Shown in pieces: positions 36,005 through 44,443 of a stretch of 64,000 nt of DNA. The translations under genes and the position numbers were made by a program. A model generated the notes under the pieces. The model made no database searches. It worked only from the letters and a program-made list of their open reading frames with translations, and had not been told where the DNA came from. Numbering within the stretch: the first letter of the stretch is position 1; each line of letters opens with the position of its first letter. Location of the stretch: contig NZ_FOLH01000005.1 of assembly GCF_900112235.1 (NCBI RefSeq), forward strand, positions 124,001-188,000, given 5' to 3'. This DNA comes from Marinospirillum celere. GTDB lineage: Bacteria; Pseudomonadota; Gammaproteobacteria; Pseudomonadales; Halomonadaceae.

Positions 36005-36557
36005 AAGTACCTCCGAGAACCGGACCCTGCGGATAGAGGGTGTAGGCCAGGGTTAGCTTATTCACACCCTGGGGGAGTTGAGGGTCTATCTGAAAAACAA
36101 GAGGCATTTCCATACGCTCGCCCGCTTCCAACCATTGTTCCTGGAAGCAGAAGCACTCCATCTTGCGGAAATGCCGCGCCCCTTCAGAAGGACTGACACT
36201 AGGCACAGCCCGACCCGAGGTTTTTTCCAACCCTGTATTCATAAAGGTAAAGCGGGCCAAGGCCACCTCACCCGGATGCACCCAGATCGTGTGAGTTTCC
36301 GAAGCCAGACGCCAGGGAAGTCCTGCGCTGGTTCGGGTGACAAACTGGACTTCTATCTTCCGAGAAGTATCCACATCACCACCGGCAACTACTTGAGCGG
36401 TATCCGAGGTTTTGCCATTCAGTCCAGTTACTTCACAAAACACATCGTAAAGAGGCACCAGAGCAATGGTGAAGCCAACCATTAGCACCAAAGCCAGCAG
36501 CGTACGCCGAATTGTACGCGCGACCCCCTGCTGCCTTTCTCTTTGTTGTGCATTCAT
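35994..36557 (-). CDS. ctaG: Cytochrome c oxidase assembly protein CtaG (COX11)
   Basis: Copper chaperone of 187 residues for the CuB centre of subunit I. A single N-terminal membrane anchor (about residues 17-38, LLALVLMVGFTIALVPLYDVFCEVTG in part) precedes the periplasmic beta domain with KMECFCFQEQWLEAGE, whose CxC (about residues 136-138) binds Cu(I), followed by VFQIDPQLPQGVNKLTLAYTL. It lies 15 bp after coxA and overlaps coxC. Confidence 0.95.
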   Translation of the reverse strand: MNAQQRERQQGVARTIRRTLLALVLMVGFTIALVPLYDVFCEVTGLNGKTSDTAQVVAGGDVDTSRKIEVQFVTRTSAGLPWRLASETHTIWVHPGEVALARFTFMNTGLEKTSGRAVPSVSPSEGARHFRKMECFCFQEQWLEAGERMEMPLVFQIDPQLPQGVNKLTLAYTLYPQGPVLGGTYEH

Positions 36558-36572
36558 ACTTGCCTCCTACCT

Positions 36573-38240
36573 TCAGTGACGCGAAGGAGAATCCCGTTCA
36601 GGGATAAATTCGGGTGGAGTATCAAAAGTATGCAAGGGAGCAGGACTGGGCAGTTGCCATTCCAAACCTTCTGCACCTTCCCAGGCTTGTGCAGGTGCTT
36701 TCTCGCCTTTTTTGCGAATACAAAGCACGATCACTGCAACAAACAGCAACTGCGAAATACCGAACAGGAAGCCACCAATGGATGACAACATATTGAAGTC
36801 GGCAAATTGCAGCGCATAGTCAGGAATACGCCGAGGCATACCGGCCAGACCCGAGAAGTGCATCGGGAAGAAGGTCAGGTTGACACCGATAACCGACAGC
36901 CAGAAGTGTGCTAGGCCCAGTTTCACATTGGGATAGACCCCCGACCACTTGGGCAACCAGTAGTAGGCCGCAGCCAAAATGGCAAAAACAGCACCCGGCA
37001 CCAGTACATAGTGGAAGTGAGCCACCACAAAGTAGGTGTCATGGTACTGGAAGTCCACCGGAGCTATCGCCAGCATAACCCCAGACAAACCACCAATCGT
37101 GAACTGCACGATAAAGGCCAGAGAAAAGAGCATCGGCAGCTCAAAACTGATCGAACCGCGAAACAAAGTAGCAATCCAGTTAAAGACTTTCACCCCTGTT
37201 GGCACAGCAATCAGCATGGTCGAGTACATGAAGAACAGCTGAGCCGTCAGCGGCAAGCCAACTGTAAACATATGGTGCGCCCAAACCACAAAGGACAGCA
37301 GCGCTATGGATGCCGTGGCATAAACCATAGACGCATAACCAAAGAGTCGCTTGCGTGCGAAGGTAGGCACTATCGCTGAAACGATACCAAATGCAGGCAA
37401 AATCATGATGTAGACTTCAGGGTGCCCAAAGAACCAGAACAAATGTTGGAAGAGCACCGGGTCGCCCCCACCAGCCGCATCAAAGAAGCTAGTTCCAAAA
37501 TTGATATCCAGCAGCATCATGGTGATCACCCCGGCCAATACCGGCATCACAGCAATCAGCAGGAAGGCAGTAATCAACCAGGTCCATACAAACAGCGGCA
37601 TATCCATCAGGCGCATGTTGGGAGTACGCAGATTCAGGATGGTGGCAATGATATTGATTGCACCCAGAATCGAGCTAATACCCGCCAGATGCATGGCCAG
37701 AATAAAGAAGCTGGTTGAAGGAGGGCCATAGGTGGTGGAAAGCGGGGCATAGAAGGTCCAGCCAAAATTGGGGCCGCCCCCTTCCATAAAGAGAGTCGAC
37801 AGCAAAATGGTGAAGGACACCGGCAGCAACCAAAAACTGAAATTGTTCAGTCGTGGCAAAGCCATATCAGGCGCACCGATTTGCACCGGAATCAACCAGT
37901 TCGCCAAGCCAACAAAGGCTGGCATGATGGCCCCAAAAACCATAATCAGGCCGTGCATGGTGGTCATCTGGTTAAAGAATTCCGGCACAACAAAAGTCAT
38001 GCCGGGCTGAAAAAGCTCGGCCCTGACGATCAGCGCCATGGTGCCGCCGATGAAAAACATCAGCAGCGCAAACAGCATATAAAGAGTGCCGATTTCTTTA
38101 TGATTAGTGGTTAGCAACCAACGGAGTAGCCCTGTGGGTTGTTCGTGGTGATGACCCCCTTGATCAACTGCTGAGCCACCTGCTGCGGTATCCGATATCG
38201 CCTGATGCTTGTCAGGACGGGGAGGTAATTCAGGAACCAT
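36573..38240 (-). CDS. coxA: Cytochrome c oxidase subunit I (aa3 type)
   Basis: Twelve-helix catalytic subunit (555 residues) holding heme a and the heme a3-CuB centre. Visible: [11 protein letters not shown] (heme a His), [21 protein letters not shown] with the CuB His and the helix-VI Glu that defines A1-type oxidases, [12 protein letters not shown] (CuB His pair), [13 protein letters not shown] (heme a3 and a histidines) and [11 protein letters not shown]. It reduces O2 with electrons from subunit II and pumps protons. Between coxB (10 bp) and ctaG (15 bp). Confidence 0.98.
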   Translation of the reverse strand: MVPELPPRPDKHQAISDTAAGGSAVDQGGHHHEQPTGLLRWLLTTNHKEIGTLYMLFALLMFFIGGTMALIVRAELFQPGMTFVVPEFFNQMTTMHGLIMVFGAIMPAFVGLANWLIPVQIGAPDMALPRLNNFSFWLLPVSFTILLSTLFMEGGGPNFGWTFYAPLSTTYGPPSTSFFILAMHLAGISSILGAINIIATILNLRTPNMRLMDMPLFVWTWLITAFLLIAVMPVLAGVITMMLLDINFGTSFFDAAGGGDPVLFQHLFWFFGHPEVYIMILPAFGIVSAIVPTFARKRLFGYASMVYATASIALLSFVVWAHHMFTVGLPLTAQLFFMYSTMLIAVPTGVKVFNWIATLFRGSISFELPMLFSLAFIVQFTIGGLSGVMLAIAPVDFQYHDTYFVVAHFHYVLVPGAVFAILAAAYYWLPKWSGVYPNVKLGLAHFWLSVIGVNLTFFPMHFSGLAGMPRRIPDYALQFADFNMLSSIGGFLFGISQLLFVAVIVLCIRKKGEKAPAQAWEGAEGLEWQLPSPAPLHTFDTPPEFIPERDSPSRH

Positions 38241-38250
38241 GATCTTTCTC

Positions 38251-39399
38251 CTAGTCGTCGCTCAGCATTTCACTGATTTCTGAAGGTTGCACCCGATCTC
38301 CGGCATCATTCCCCCAAGCATTACGCTCGTAGGTGATAACCGCTGCAATGTCTGCGACCGAAAGGGTGCCGCTGTAAGCCGGCATAGAGGTACCGGAGCG
38401 ACCATAGAGAACGGCATCAATGTGTGCATCCCGTCCTTCTTCCGTGATCATCATTGGATTGTTTTTCAGTGCCGGGAAAGCAGGCGGCATACCTGAACCA
38501 TCCGCCTGGTGACAAGCCGCACAGTAGGTGTTGTAAACGCCTTTTCCTCGATCCATCAGTTCATCCATCGTCCATTCACGCTGACTACCGGCTGCATCTT
38601 CAGCAAGCATTTGACGCTGCTCTTCCAGCCATTCGTCATAGGTTTCCTGGGAAACAGCGCGTACTTCGATGGGCATGTAAGCATGGTCACGCCCACAAAG
38701 CTCAGCACACTGACCGCGATAAGTGCCTGGCTCATCGATAATGGTCCACGACTCATTGATAAAACCAGGAATGGTATCCTTTTTGATGGCTAAGTCAGGC
38801 ACCCACCAAGCGTGGATGACATCATTAGAGGTAAACAGGAAGCGAATTTTTTTGCCTACCGGAACAACCAGAGGGTTGTCCACTTCCAGCAGATAAAAAT
38901 CACCCTTGTCTTCCTCGCCAAGAATCTGGCTTCGAGGGGTTCCCAGATTACTGAAGAAGCTTAGGTCTTCTTCCACATACTGGTAGTGCCAGCGCCATTG
39001 GTAGCCAGTCACCAGAATGTCGATATCGGCATCACTGGTGTCATAGATTTTCTTGAGGGTTGCTGTTGCCGGTATAGCCATGGCAATCAGAATCAATAGA
39101 GGAACAGCCGTCCAGATCACTTCCACAGTAGTATTTTCATGGAAGTTAGCAGGCTTAGCGCCCTTGGACTTGCGATAGGCGAAAAGTGACCAAAACATCA
39201 CACCAAAAACCACGACTGCAATAGCCACACAGATCCAGAAAATGATCATGTGCAGACTAAAGATTTCTTGGCTTATTGAAGTGACGCCTGGGGGAAGGTT
39301 CCAACCCGATGAGGTATTGATAGCAGCAGCCTGAACCTGGCTTGCAAAAATTACGCACAAAACCAGCAGCCACCGCCCAAAAGGCAGGAGTGAGTGCAT
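38251..39399 (-). CDS. coxB: Cytochrome c oxidase subunit II with fused cytochrome c domain
   Basis: About 382 residues: signal peptide (about 1-25, ending FASQVQA), two membrane helices (about 45-70 and 90-110), the CuA domain with [18 protein letters not shown] (both Cys, His and Met ligands), then a C-terminal cytochrome c domain with the heme-binding CAACH and distal Met region TSMPAYSG. The fused domain marks the caa3-like form common in proteobacteria. The open frame reaches 39549, but the ATG at 39399 has GGAG 6 nt before it and starts the signal. First gene of the main cox unit. Confidence 0.96.
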   Translation of the reverse strand: MHSLLPFGRWLLVLCVIFASQVQAAAINTSSGWNLPPGVTSISQEIFSLHMIIFWICVAIAVVVFGVMFWSLFAYRKSKGAKPANFHENTTVEVIWTAVPLLILIAMAIPATATLKKIYDTSDADIDILVTGYQWRWHYQYVEEDLSFFSNLGTPRSQILGEEDKGDFYLLEVDNPLVVPVGKKIRFLFTSNDVIHAWWVPDLAIKKDTIPGFINESWTIIDEPGTYRGQCAELCGRDHAYMPIEVRAVSQETYDEWLEEQRQMLAEDAAGSQREWTMDELMDRGKGVYNTYCAACHQADGSGMPPAFPALKNNPMMITEEGRDAHIDAVLYGRSGTSMPAYSGTLSVADIAAVITYERNAWGNDAGDRVQPSEISEMLSDD

Positions 39400-39492
39400 C
39401 GCTTTCTCCATTTTATTGTCGTTGTTTTTTAATGGAGTATAGGCAGAGTTCCCTAAATGGTAAGAACTTTTTGTAACAGTCCGTAAATTACA

Positions 39493-39506
39493 ATGATCAA
39501 TGTCAA
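39493..39506 (-). promoter_or_regulatory. FNR/ANR-like box upstream of coxB
   Basis: On the minus strand TTGAC-ATTG-ATCAT matches the FNR consensus TTGAT-N4-ATCAA in eight of ten positions, 94 bp before the coxB start. An oxygen-responsive regulator repressing the aa3 oxidase at low oxygen would fit. A -35-like TTGACA overlaps it, but no clear -10 follows at 16-18 bp. Confidence 0.4.
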
Positions 39507-39517
39507 GCAAATTTTCT

Positions 39518-39691
39518 TTAGCTGGCAGCCCAACGAGCAACGCTGGCAACCACTAGAACAAACACCAAGGTCATCACCACCCCGGTTACAATAAAGGGCC
39601 AGGGTGATCGGCTCTGAAAGTCTTGTTGGCGATTTTTTTCTGACTGCACACCCAGGAAAGCAGCGAGCACTGACTTAATTACTTGTAGCAT
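39518..39691 (-). CDS. DUF2970 small membrane protein
   Basis: A 57-residue protein starting MLQVIKSVLAAFLGVQSEKN, then a polar stretch (RQQDFQSRSPWP) and one C-terminal membrane helix (about residues 33-53, FIVTGVVMTLVFVLVVA). The N-terminal motif LAAFLGVQSEKNRQQDF is the DUF2970 signature; such genes are common beside cox operons of gammaproteobacteria. GAGG lies 9 nt before the ATG. It is upstream of coxB on the same strand with a 118-bp gap that contains the FNR-like box. Function unknown. Confidence 0.82.
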   Translation of the reverse strand: MLQVIKSVLAAFLGVQSEKNRQQDFQSRSPWPFIVTGVVMTLVFVLVVASVARWAAS

Positions 39692-39757
39692 GAAAAGACC
39701 TCTGCCAGATTAGTTACCTGCAGTGTGGCAACAACTGCTGCAAACGGCCACCAGAAA

Positions 39758-39792
39758 CAAAAAAGGCTGCCCCGAAGGACAGCCTTTTTTTT
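39758..39792 (-). terminator. Terminator of the tRNA-Lys pair
   Basis: On the minus strand AAGGCTGTCC-TTCG-GGGCAGCCTT is followed by a T-run, 7 nt after the CCA end of the downstream tRNA. The A/T flanks on both sides could let it work in both directions. Confidence 0.9.
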
Positions 39793-39798
39793 AAAATC

Positions 39799-39874
39799 TG
39801 GTGGGTTGTGCAGGATTCGAACCTGCGACCAATTGATTAAAAGTCAACTGCTCTACCAACTGAGCTAACAACCC
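39799..39874 (-). tRNA. tRNA-Lys(UUU), second copy
   Basis: Seventy-six nucleotides including an encoded CCA. Acceptor GGGTTGT pairs with ACAACCC; D arm GCTC...GAGC; anticodon loop CTTTTAA with anticodon TTT; T arm GCAGG-TTCGAAT-CCTGC. Identical to the neighbouring copy except for one acceptor base pair. Cotranscribed with it from the upstream promoter. Confidence 0.97.
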
Positions 39875-39889
39875 TAATAGAGGTGCGTG

Positions 39890-39965
39890 TGGTGGGTCGT
39901 GCAGGATTCGAACCTGCGACCAATTGATTAAAAGTCAACTGCTCTACCAACTGAGCTAACGACCC
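39890..39965 (-). tRNA. tRNA-Lys(UUU), first copy
   Basis: Seventy-six nucleotides with encoded CCA. Acceptor GGGTCGT pairs with ACGACCC; the anticodon loop is CTTTTAA (anticodon TTT) and the T loop TTCGAAT. It is nearest to the promoter and 15 nt upstream of the second copy. Confidence 0.97.
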
Positions 39966-39980
39966 CTTAACGCGGCGCAT

Positions 39981-40008
39981 ATAATAGCTTTTTTTCGGCT
40001 GCTTGCAA
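39981..40008 (-). promoter_or_regulatory. Promoter of the tRNA-Lys pair
   Basis: On the minus strand TTGCAA and TATTAT are separated by 16 bp. A GC-rich stretch (GCGCCGCG) follows the -10 element, as in promoters under stringent control, and the first tRNA begins about 15 nt after it. Confidence 0.7.
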
Positions 40009-40032
40009 CCCCCGAAGGCCAAAAAAACCGGA

Positions 40033-40896
40033 TTATTTGTGCCTTCGGCCAATCGCATGAACTGGTTTACGGCCTTTCGAGCCCTTGCGACTCACTGCCG
40101 GTGGCGCTATTGACTTAGGCTGCAAGCCCGCGAGAGATGAAAGCTGGTCTGTTTCTACTTGAGTTAGTTCGATCCATTCACCCATTTTGGTGCGCTTATC
40201 CAAGCAAATATTACCGTAGCGAACCCGCTTCAAGCGACTGACGGTCACCCCTTGCGACTCCCAAAGCCTTCTAACTTCGCGGTTGCGGCCTTCAGTAATC
40301 ACAACGTGATACCAGGTATTGATTCCTTCACCACCAACCAGCTGAATTGCAGTAAAGCGGGCCAAGCCATCTTCCAGCATGACGCCCTCCTGCATGGCTT
40401 TAAGCATTTCTTCGGTCACCTCACCCATCACCCGGACTGCATATTCACGCTCCAGTTGATGGGAAGGATGCATTAACCTGTTAGCCAGCTCACCGTCATT
40501 GGTAAACAACAGCAAACCACTGGTATTGATATCCAAACGGCCTATGGCAACCCAGCGCTCACCCTTGAGGCGTGGCAAGTGGTCAAAGACTGTGCGTCTG
40601 CCTTCAGGGTCTTTACGGGTTACCAGCTCACCTTCTGGCTTGTTGTACATGATGATGCGACGCGGCAGCTCGTCTTCAGCCTGTATTTTAACGGGCCGTC
40701 CACGCACGTTGATTTGGTCCTGAACTGCAACTCGGTCACCCAGGGTGGCGATCTTGCCATTCACCTTGACCAGACCAGCTTCTATAACAGCTTCCATTTC
40801 TCTTCTGGATCCCAAGCCGGCACGGGCCAGGACCTTTTGTAGCTTTTCAGTTTTATCGGCATCTTGTATTACTGGGGTGGACTGCTGTTTTTTCAT
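40033..40896 (-). CDS. rluB: 23S rRNA pseudouridine(2605) synthase RluB
   Basis: Protein of 287 residues. An S4 RNA-binding domain (about residues 18-65, [21 protein letters not shown]) precedes the RsuA-type synthase domain with [23 protein letters not shown], the catalytic Asp in [19 protein letters not shown] (about residue 122) and [16 protein letters not shown]. The basic C-terminal tail ([18 protein letters not shown]) is typical of RluB. It follows scpB on the minus strand (32 bp), a widely conserved adjacency. Confidence 0.95.
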   Translation of the reverse strand: MKKQQSTPVIQDADKTEKLQKVLARAGLGSRREMEAVIEAGLVKVNGKIATLGDRVAVQDQINVRGRPVKIQAEDELPRRIIMYNKPEGELVTRKDPEGRRTVFDHLPRLKGERWVAIGRLDINTSGLLLFTNDGELANRLMHPSHQLEREYAVRVMGEVTEEMLKAMQEGVMLEDGLARFTAIQLVGGEGINTWYHVVITEGRNREVRRLWESQGVTVSRLKRVRYGNICLDKRTKMGEWIELTQVETDQLSSLAGLQPKSIAPPAVSRKGSKGRKPVHAIGRRHK

Positions 40897-40928
40897 CGGT
40901 GTTCACACACGGTTAGGGGAAATTGATG

Positions 40929-41699
40929 TTATGAAGTACTTTCGGAGCCATCTGGCTTTTCAGGTTCTTCTTTGGAGTCTGAAAAACGCTCTGCCAGATC
41001 CGCGAAAGTCAGTTTACTGACTTCAGGTAATTCAGCACTGAGAAGATCAGCGGTCGTCAGCTCTTGATCAGCATCTTGCTCATTATCGTCTTCAGATAGA
41101 TCCAGCAAGGGCGAAACCGGTGCTTTGTCCAGTTCATCCTGCCATTCCTGTTCATTACTTGCTGCCAGTTCACGAATCTCATCCAGCGGTGGCAGATCAT
41201 TCAAGCTCTTGAGATTAAAGTAGTCCAAAAACTGCCGTGTTGTCGCATAAAGTGCGGGGCGTCCCGGTACTTCCCGGTGACCCACAACACGTATCCATTC
41301 ACGGTCTTCAAGAGTGCGTATAATTTGTGAGCTAACGCTTACCCCGCGTACCTCTTCAATTTCGCCTCGGGTCACTGGTTGCCGATAAGCAACCAAAGCC
41401 AGGGTTTCCAAGAGGGCACGTGAATAACGGGGTGGCTTTTCTTCCCATAAGCGGCTGACCCAGGGCGCATAATCTGCCCGAATCTGGTAGCGCCAGCCAC
41501 TGGCCAATTCAACCAGTTCCTGGCTGCTTGCCGCCGCTTCTTCTTGCAACTGCTGTAAAGCCGTGCGCAGATCTTCACGGCTTGGCCTTTCTGCCTCCGC
41601 AAACAAGGCCAGCAGACGATCCTGGCTCAAAGGTTCTCGAGCAGCCAGTAACAGGGCTTGAAGAATTCTGGGTAGCTGTTCTTCACTAAGGGGGCTCAT
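40929..41699 (-). CDS. scpB: Segregation and condensation protein B
   Basis: Accessory subunit (256 residues) of the SMC-type condensin, binding ScpA. It has two winged-helix domains: the first from about residue 8 (ILQALLLAAREPLSQDRLL) and the second with RALLETLALVAYRQPVTRGEIEEVRGVSVSSQIIRTLEDREWI (cited region, about residues 95-140) and GRPALYATTRQFLDYFNL. The acidic tail beyond residue 175 is longer than in the minimal family. It overlaps scpA by 4 bp. No smc gene is in the window. Confidence 0.95.
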   Translation of the reverse strand: MSPLSEEQLPRILQALLLAAREPLSQDRLLALFAEAERPSREDLRTALQQLQEEAAASSQELVELASGWRYQIRADYAPWVSRLWEEKPPRYSRALLETLALVAYRQPVTRGEIEEVRGVSVSSQIIRTLEDREWIRVVGHREVPGRPALYATTRQFLDYFNLKSLNDLPPLDEIRELAASNEQEWQDELDKAPVSPLLDLSEDDNEQDADQELTTADLLSAELPEVSKLTFADLAERFSDSKEEPEKPDGSESTS

Positions 41700-42535
41700 A
41701 CTTCTTCCAGGGCTCCATCAGCAAAGGCGTCCTGCCCTTGCTTGAGGCGGACATAAATCGGTGAAAAAAGACGGGTCTGAACCAACTCTATCAACTGTTC
41801 TTTGACCAATTCAAGCAACGCCATAAAGGTCACGACCACCCCTGGTCGACCTTCACTCAAATCAAAGAGGGTATCAAAGATTTGGTAGGCTTCCCCTTCT
41901 TGCAGGCTGTCCATTACCGCCGACATCCGCTCACGGGTCGACAGGGGTTCTCTTTCAATATGGTGGTGGGCAACCAGGTCGGCTTGTTTCAGCAAGCGGC
42001 CAAAGGCTTTGAGCAGCTCATCCAGCTCCACTTCCGGGTAGGCTTGATGAATTTCCAGCTGTGGCCTTTCCGGACTGGAGGGGAAAAGATCTCTATCCTG
42101 ACGTGGCAGGGCTTCCAAGCGTTCGGCAGCTGTCTTGAACTGTTCATATTCAAGTAGGCGTCTTATCAGTTGCGCACGCGGATCTTCATCGTCTTCATCA
42201 TCTTCAATACCGGGTGGGCGTGGCAGTAGGCTACGTGACTTAATTTCGGCAAGCATAGCTGCCATAACCAAATATTCACCAGCCAACTCGATTTGCAGTT
42301 CCTGCATCACATCCAGATAACCCATGTACTGCTGGGTGATCTCGGCAACATTGATGGTCAGGATATCCAGGTTATGCTTGCGAATCAGGTAAAGCAGTAA
42401 ATCCAAAGGCCCTTCAAAGGTTTCCAAAAAAACCTTGAGGGCTTCGGGCGGAATAAATAAATCCTGCGGCAACTCGGTATAGGGCTTGCCCTCTACCGTA
42501 GCCAGGAGTTCAGTATTCGCCAGGGGTTGATTCAT
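41696..42535 (-). CDS. scpA: Segregation and condensation protein A
   Basis: Kleisin subunit (279 residues) that bridges the SMC heads. The conserved N-terminus is VFLETFEGPLDLLLYLIRKHNLDI (about residues 34-57, cited in part), followed by ITQQYMGYLDVMQEL and AGEYLVMAAMLAEIKSRSLLPRP; the C-terminal winged helix includes VTFMALLELVKEQLIELVQ. It lies 6 bp after the YciO-like gene and overlaps scpB, forming one operon with trpH, yciO and rluB. Confidence 0.95.
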   Translation of the reverse strand: MNQPLANTELLATVEGKPYTELPQDLFIPPEALKVFLETFEGPLDLLLYLIRKHNLDILTINVAEITQQYMGYLDVMQELQIELAGEYLVMAAMLAEIKSRSLLPRPPGIEDDEDDEDPRAQLIRRLLEYEQFKTAAERLEALPRQDRDLFPSSPERPQLEIHQAYPEVELDELLKAFGRLLKQADLVAHHHIEREPLSTRERMSAVMDSLQEGEAYQIFDTLFDLSEGRPGVVVTFMALLELVKEQLIELVQTRLFSPIYVRLKQGQDAFADGALEEV

Positions 42536-42541
42536 GCCTTC

Positions 42542-43168
42542 CTAGCCAACCCGAAAGGGTGAGGTATCACCGCGGCCTTCGCGGGTGATTTCCGGCAGAC
42601 CCGTGCGCAGATCAACCACCGTTGTGGGATCTATCGAGCAGGCACCTCCGTCGATAACCAGGTCAACCAGCTTGCCGATGCGCTCACGAATATCATCCGC
42701 TTCATGCATGGGCAGCTCCTCATTGGGCAGGATCAGGGTCACGCTCATTAAAGGTGCACCCAGTTCTTCCAGCAGCGCTCGCGTCAGCACATGATCAGGC
42801 ACCCTCAGACCAATTGCCCGTCGCTTGGGGTGTAGCAGAAGCCGGGGCACTTCACTGGTCGCATTCAAAATAAAGGTGTAGGGGCCAGGCGTGGTATTTT
42901 TGAGCATTCGAAAAACCGTATTATCAACCTTGGCATAGGTGGATAACTCAGATAAGTCTGCGCAAACCAGGGTAAAGTTGTGCTTGTCATCCAACTGACG
43001 TATTGCCTTGATGCGCTCCACGGCTTTTTTTTCTGCCAGGCAGCACCCCAGGGCATAAGCTGAGTCGGTTGGATAAGCAATAACACCGCCAGAGCGCAAA
43101 ATATCTACAGCCTGTTTAATCAGACGGTTTTGGGGGTTTTCCGGGTGTATTTCAAAATACTGGCTCAT
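42542..43168 (-). CDS. Threonylcarbamoyl-AMP synthase family protein (YciO-like)
   Basis: YrdC-domain protein of 208 residues. GGVIAYPTDSAYALGC (about residues 28-43), KHNFTLVCADLSELSTYAKVDN and PGPYTFILNATSEVPR are the ATP/threonine-binding stretches, with RAIGLRVPDHVL later. The RhFTFV-like segment and gene place (trpH-yciO) fit the YciO branch rather than TsaC, which makes the t6A precursor; whether this protein does so is uncertain. It lies 18 bp after trpH. Confidence 0.9.
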   Translation of the reverse strand: MSQYFEIHPENPQNRLIKQAVDILRSGGVIAYPTDSAYALGCCLAEKKAVERIKAIRQLDDKHNFTLVCADLSELSTYAKVDNTVFRMLKNTTPGPYTFILNATSEVPRLLLHPKRRAIGLRVPDHVLTRALLEELGAPLMSVTLILPNEELPMHEADDIRERIGKLVDLVIDGGACSIDPTTVVDLRTGLPEITREGRGDTSPFRVG

Positions 43169-43186
43169 AACTATCCTCTAGTCGTT

Positions 43187-44029
43187 TCAGGCCAACAGCT
43201 GGCTCAAAGGCCGGCAGGCTGCTGGCAGAGCTGCAAAATTTCCTGGTGCAGGGCAAGCCGGGCCAGGGGCATGAAAATCACTCCCCCAACTGAGTTTTAA
43301 ACCTAACTCTTCGGCCAGTTTCAATAAACTGGCCGTTTGGGCAACATCCTGGCGGCCGCTGACTAATTCCATCGCCTGGCCACCAGCGGCAGCAAAGGCC
43401 TTGATGAGCCGCACCCGCTTGCTGCGCGTTAATTTGTAGCGTAGTGGATGAGCAAGAATACAAAAAGCTTCAGTTGCCAACAAATCCTCTAGGGCTGCAT
43501 CCATTTCCAACCAATGACTTTTGACGTCACCAATTTTACCTGCACCGAGGAACTTGCGAAAAGCTTGACCATGATTTTTAACATGACCCTGTTCAACCAG
43601 CACCTGGGCAAAGTGGGGCCGGCCAGGTACCCGGCCACCGGCTTTTTCAACAATCTCGTCCAGGGTCAGCGGAATTCCGGCCCTAGCCAGCTTTTCAAGG
43701 ATTCGCTTAGCTCTTTGCCAGCGGTTTTGTTCCTGAACAGCAGCCAATTCCTGGGCTGAAGCCGTCACACCTTGCGGCCAAAGGGCAACCAGATGGATCG
43801 TCATGCCCTGCCAATTACAGGAAAATTCCATGCCTTCAATTAGGGTGAGATTCAATTCTTGTGCGGCAAGTCTGGCTTCCGACAAACCAGCAAAGGTATC
43901 ATGATCGGTCAGGGCCAGCTCCCTGATCCCCTGTTCAGCCGCCAAGTGCATCACGGCCGCAGGCGGTAAGGCACCGTCTGATGCTGTTGAATGCAGGTGA
44001 TAATCACACTGATGACTGAGTGGAAACAT
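43187..44029 (-). CDS. PHP-domain 5'-3' exonuclease (TrpH/RnmAM-like)
   Basis: Metal-dependent phosphoesterase of 280 residues. CDYHLHSTASDGALPP (HxH, about residues 8-23), ALTDHDTFAGL, IEGMEFSCNW, ILAHPLRYKL (about 182-191) and WGSDFHAPGP near the end supply the metal ligands of the PHP fold. Relatives in E. coli remove short 5' ends from rRNAs and degrade RNA and 3',5'-bisphosphates. First gene of the trpH-yciO-scpAB-rluB unit; divergent from yciI with a 114-bp gap. Confidence 0.92.
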   Translation of the reverse strand: MFPLSHQCDYHLHSTASDGALPPAAVMHLAAEQGIRELALTDHDTFAGLSEARLAAQELNLTLIEGMEFSCNWQGMTIHLVALWPQGVTASAQELAAVQEQNRWQRAKRILEKLARAGIPLTLDEIVEKAGGRVPGRPHFAQVLVEQGHVKNHGQAFRKFLGAGKIGDVKSHWLEMDAALEDLLATEAFCILAHPLRYKLTRSKRVRLIKAFAAAGGQAMELVSGRQDVAQTASLLKLAEELGLKLSWGSDFHAPGPACPAPGNFAALPAACRPLSQLLA

Positions 44030-44143
44030 TAACGAGGTAACCGCTGTAAGCTAAGAATCTTTTCAGCGGTCAGACTAACATTTTTGCTGCTGTTCGGCTC
44101 CTTATTTCTGCAACCCCCTGGTAAACACAACTGGAGATTTTGA

Positions 44144-44443
44144 ATGCTATTCGCCCTTATTTGTGAAGACAAACCCGGAACCCTGGAAGCACGTATGCAA
44201 GCCCGCCCCGAACATCTGGCGCGCCTGGAAGTCTTGCGTGATGAAGGCAGACTGCTACTGGCTGGCCCTCACCCTGCCATTGAGAGCGAAAACCCTGGTG
44301 ATGCCGGTTTCACTGGCAGTCTGGTGGTTGCAGAATTTGAAAGTCAGGCTGCAGCTCAGCAGTGGGCAGATGCTGACCCCTATATCGCAGCCGGTGTCTA
44401 TGCCAAGGTAACGATTAAGCCGTTCAAGAAAGTGCTTCCCTAA
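44144..44443 (+). CDS. YciI-family protein
   Basis: Protein of 99 residues with the ferredoxin-like YciI fold: [20 protein letters not shown] at the start, [21 protein letters not shown] with the conserved His-Asp pair region, and [27 protein letters not shown] at the end. The reaction of the family is unsettled. It overlaps mnmC by one base (TAATG), which implies translational coupling, although yciI in E. coli stands in the yciV/trpH neighbourhood instead. Confidence 0.93.
   Translation: MLFALICEDKPGTLEARMQARPEHLARLEVLRDEGRLLLAGPHPAIESENPGDAGFTGSLVVAEFESQAAAQQWADADPYIAAGVYAKVTIKPFKKVLP

Noticed and set aside
40012-40048. CCGAAGGC/GCCTTCGG inverted repeat near the rluB end as a terminator
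   Set aside because: One arm lies in the last codons of rluB, the loop is over 20 nt, and no T-run follows on the minus strand, so it is unlikely to be a terminator.
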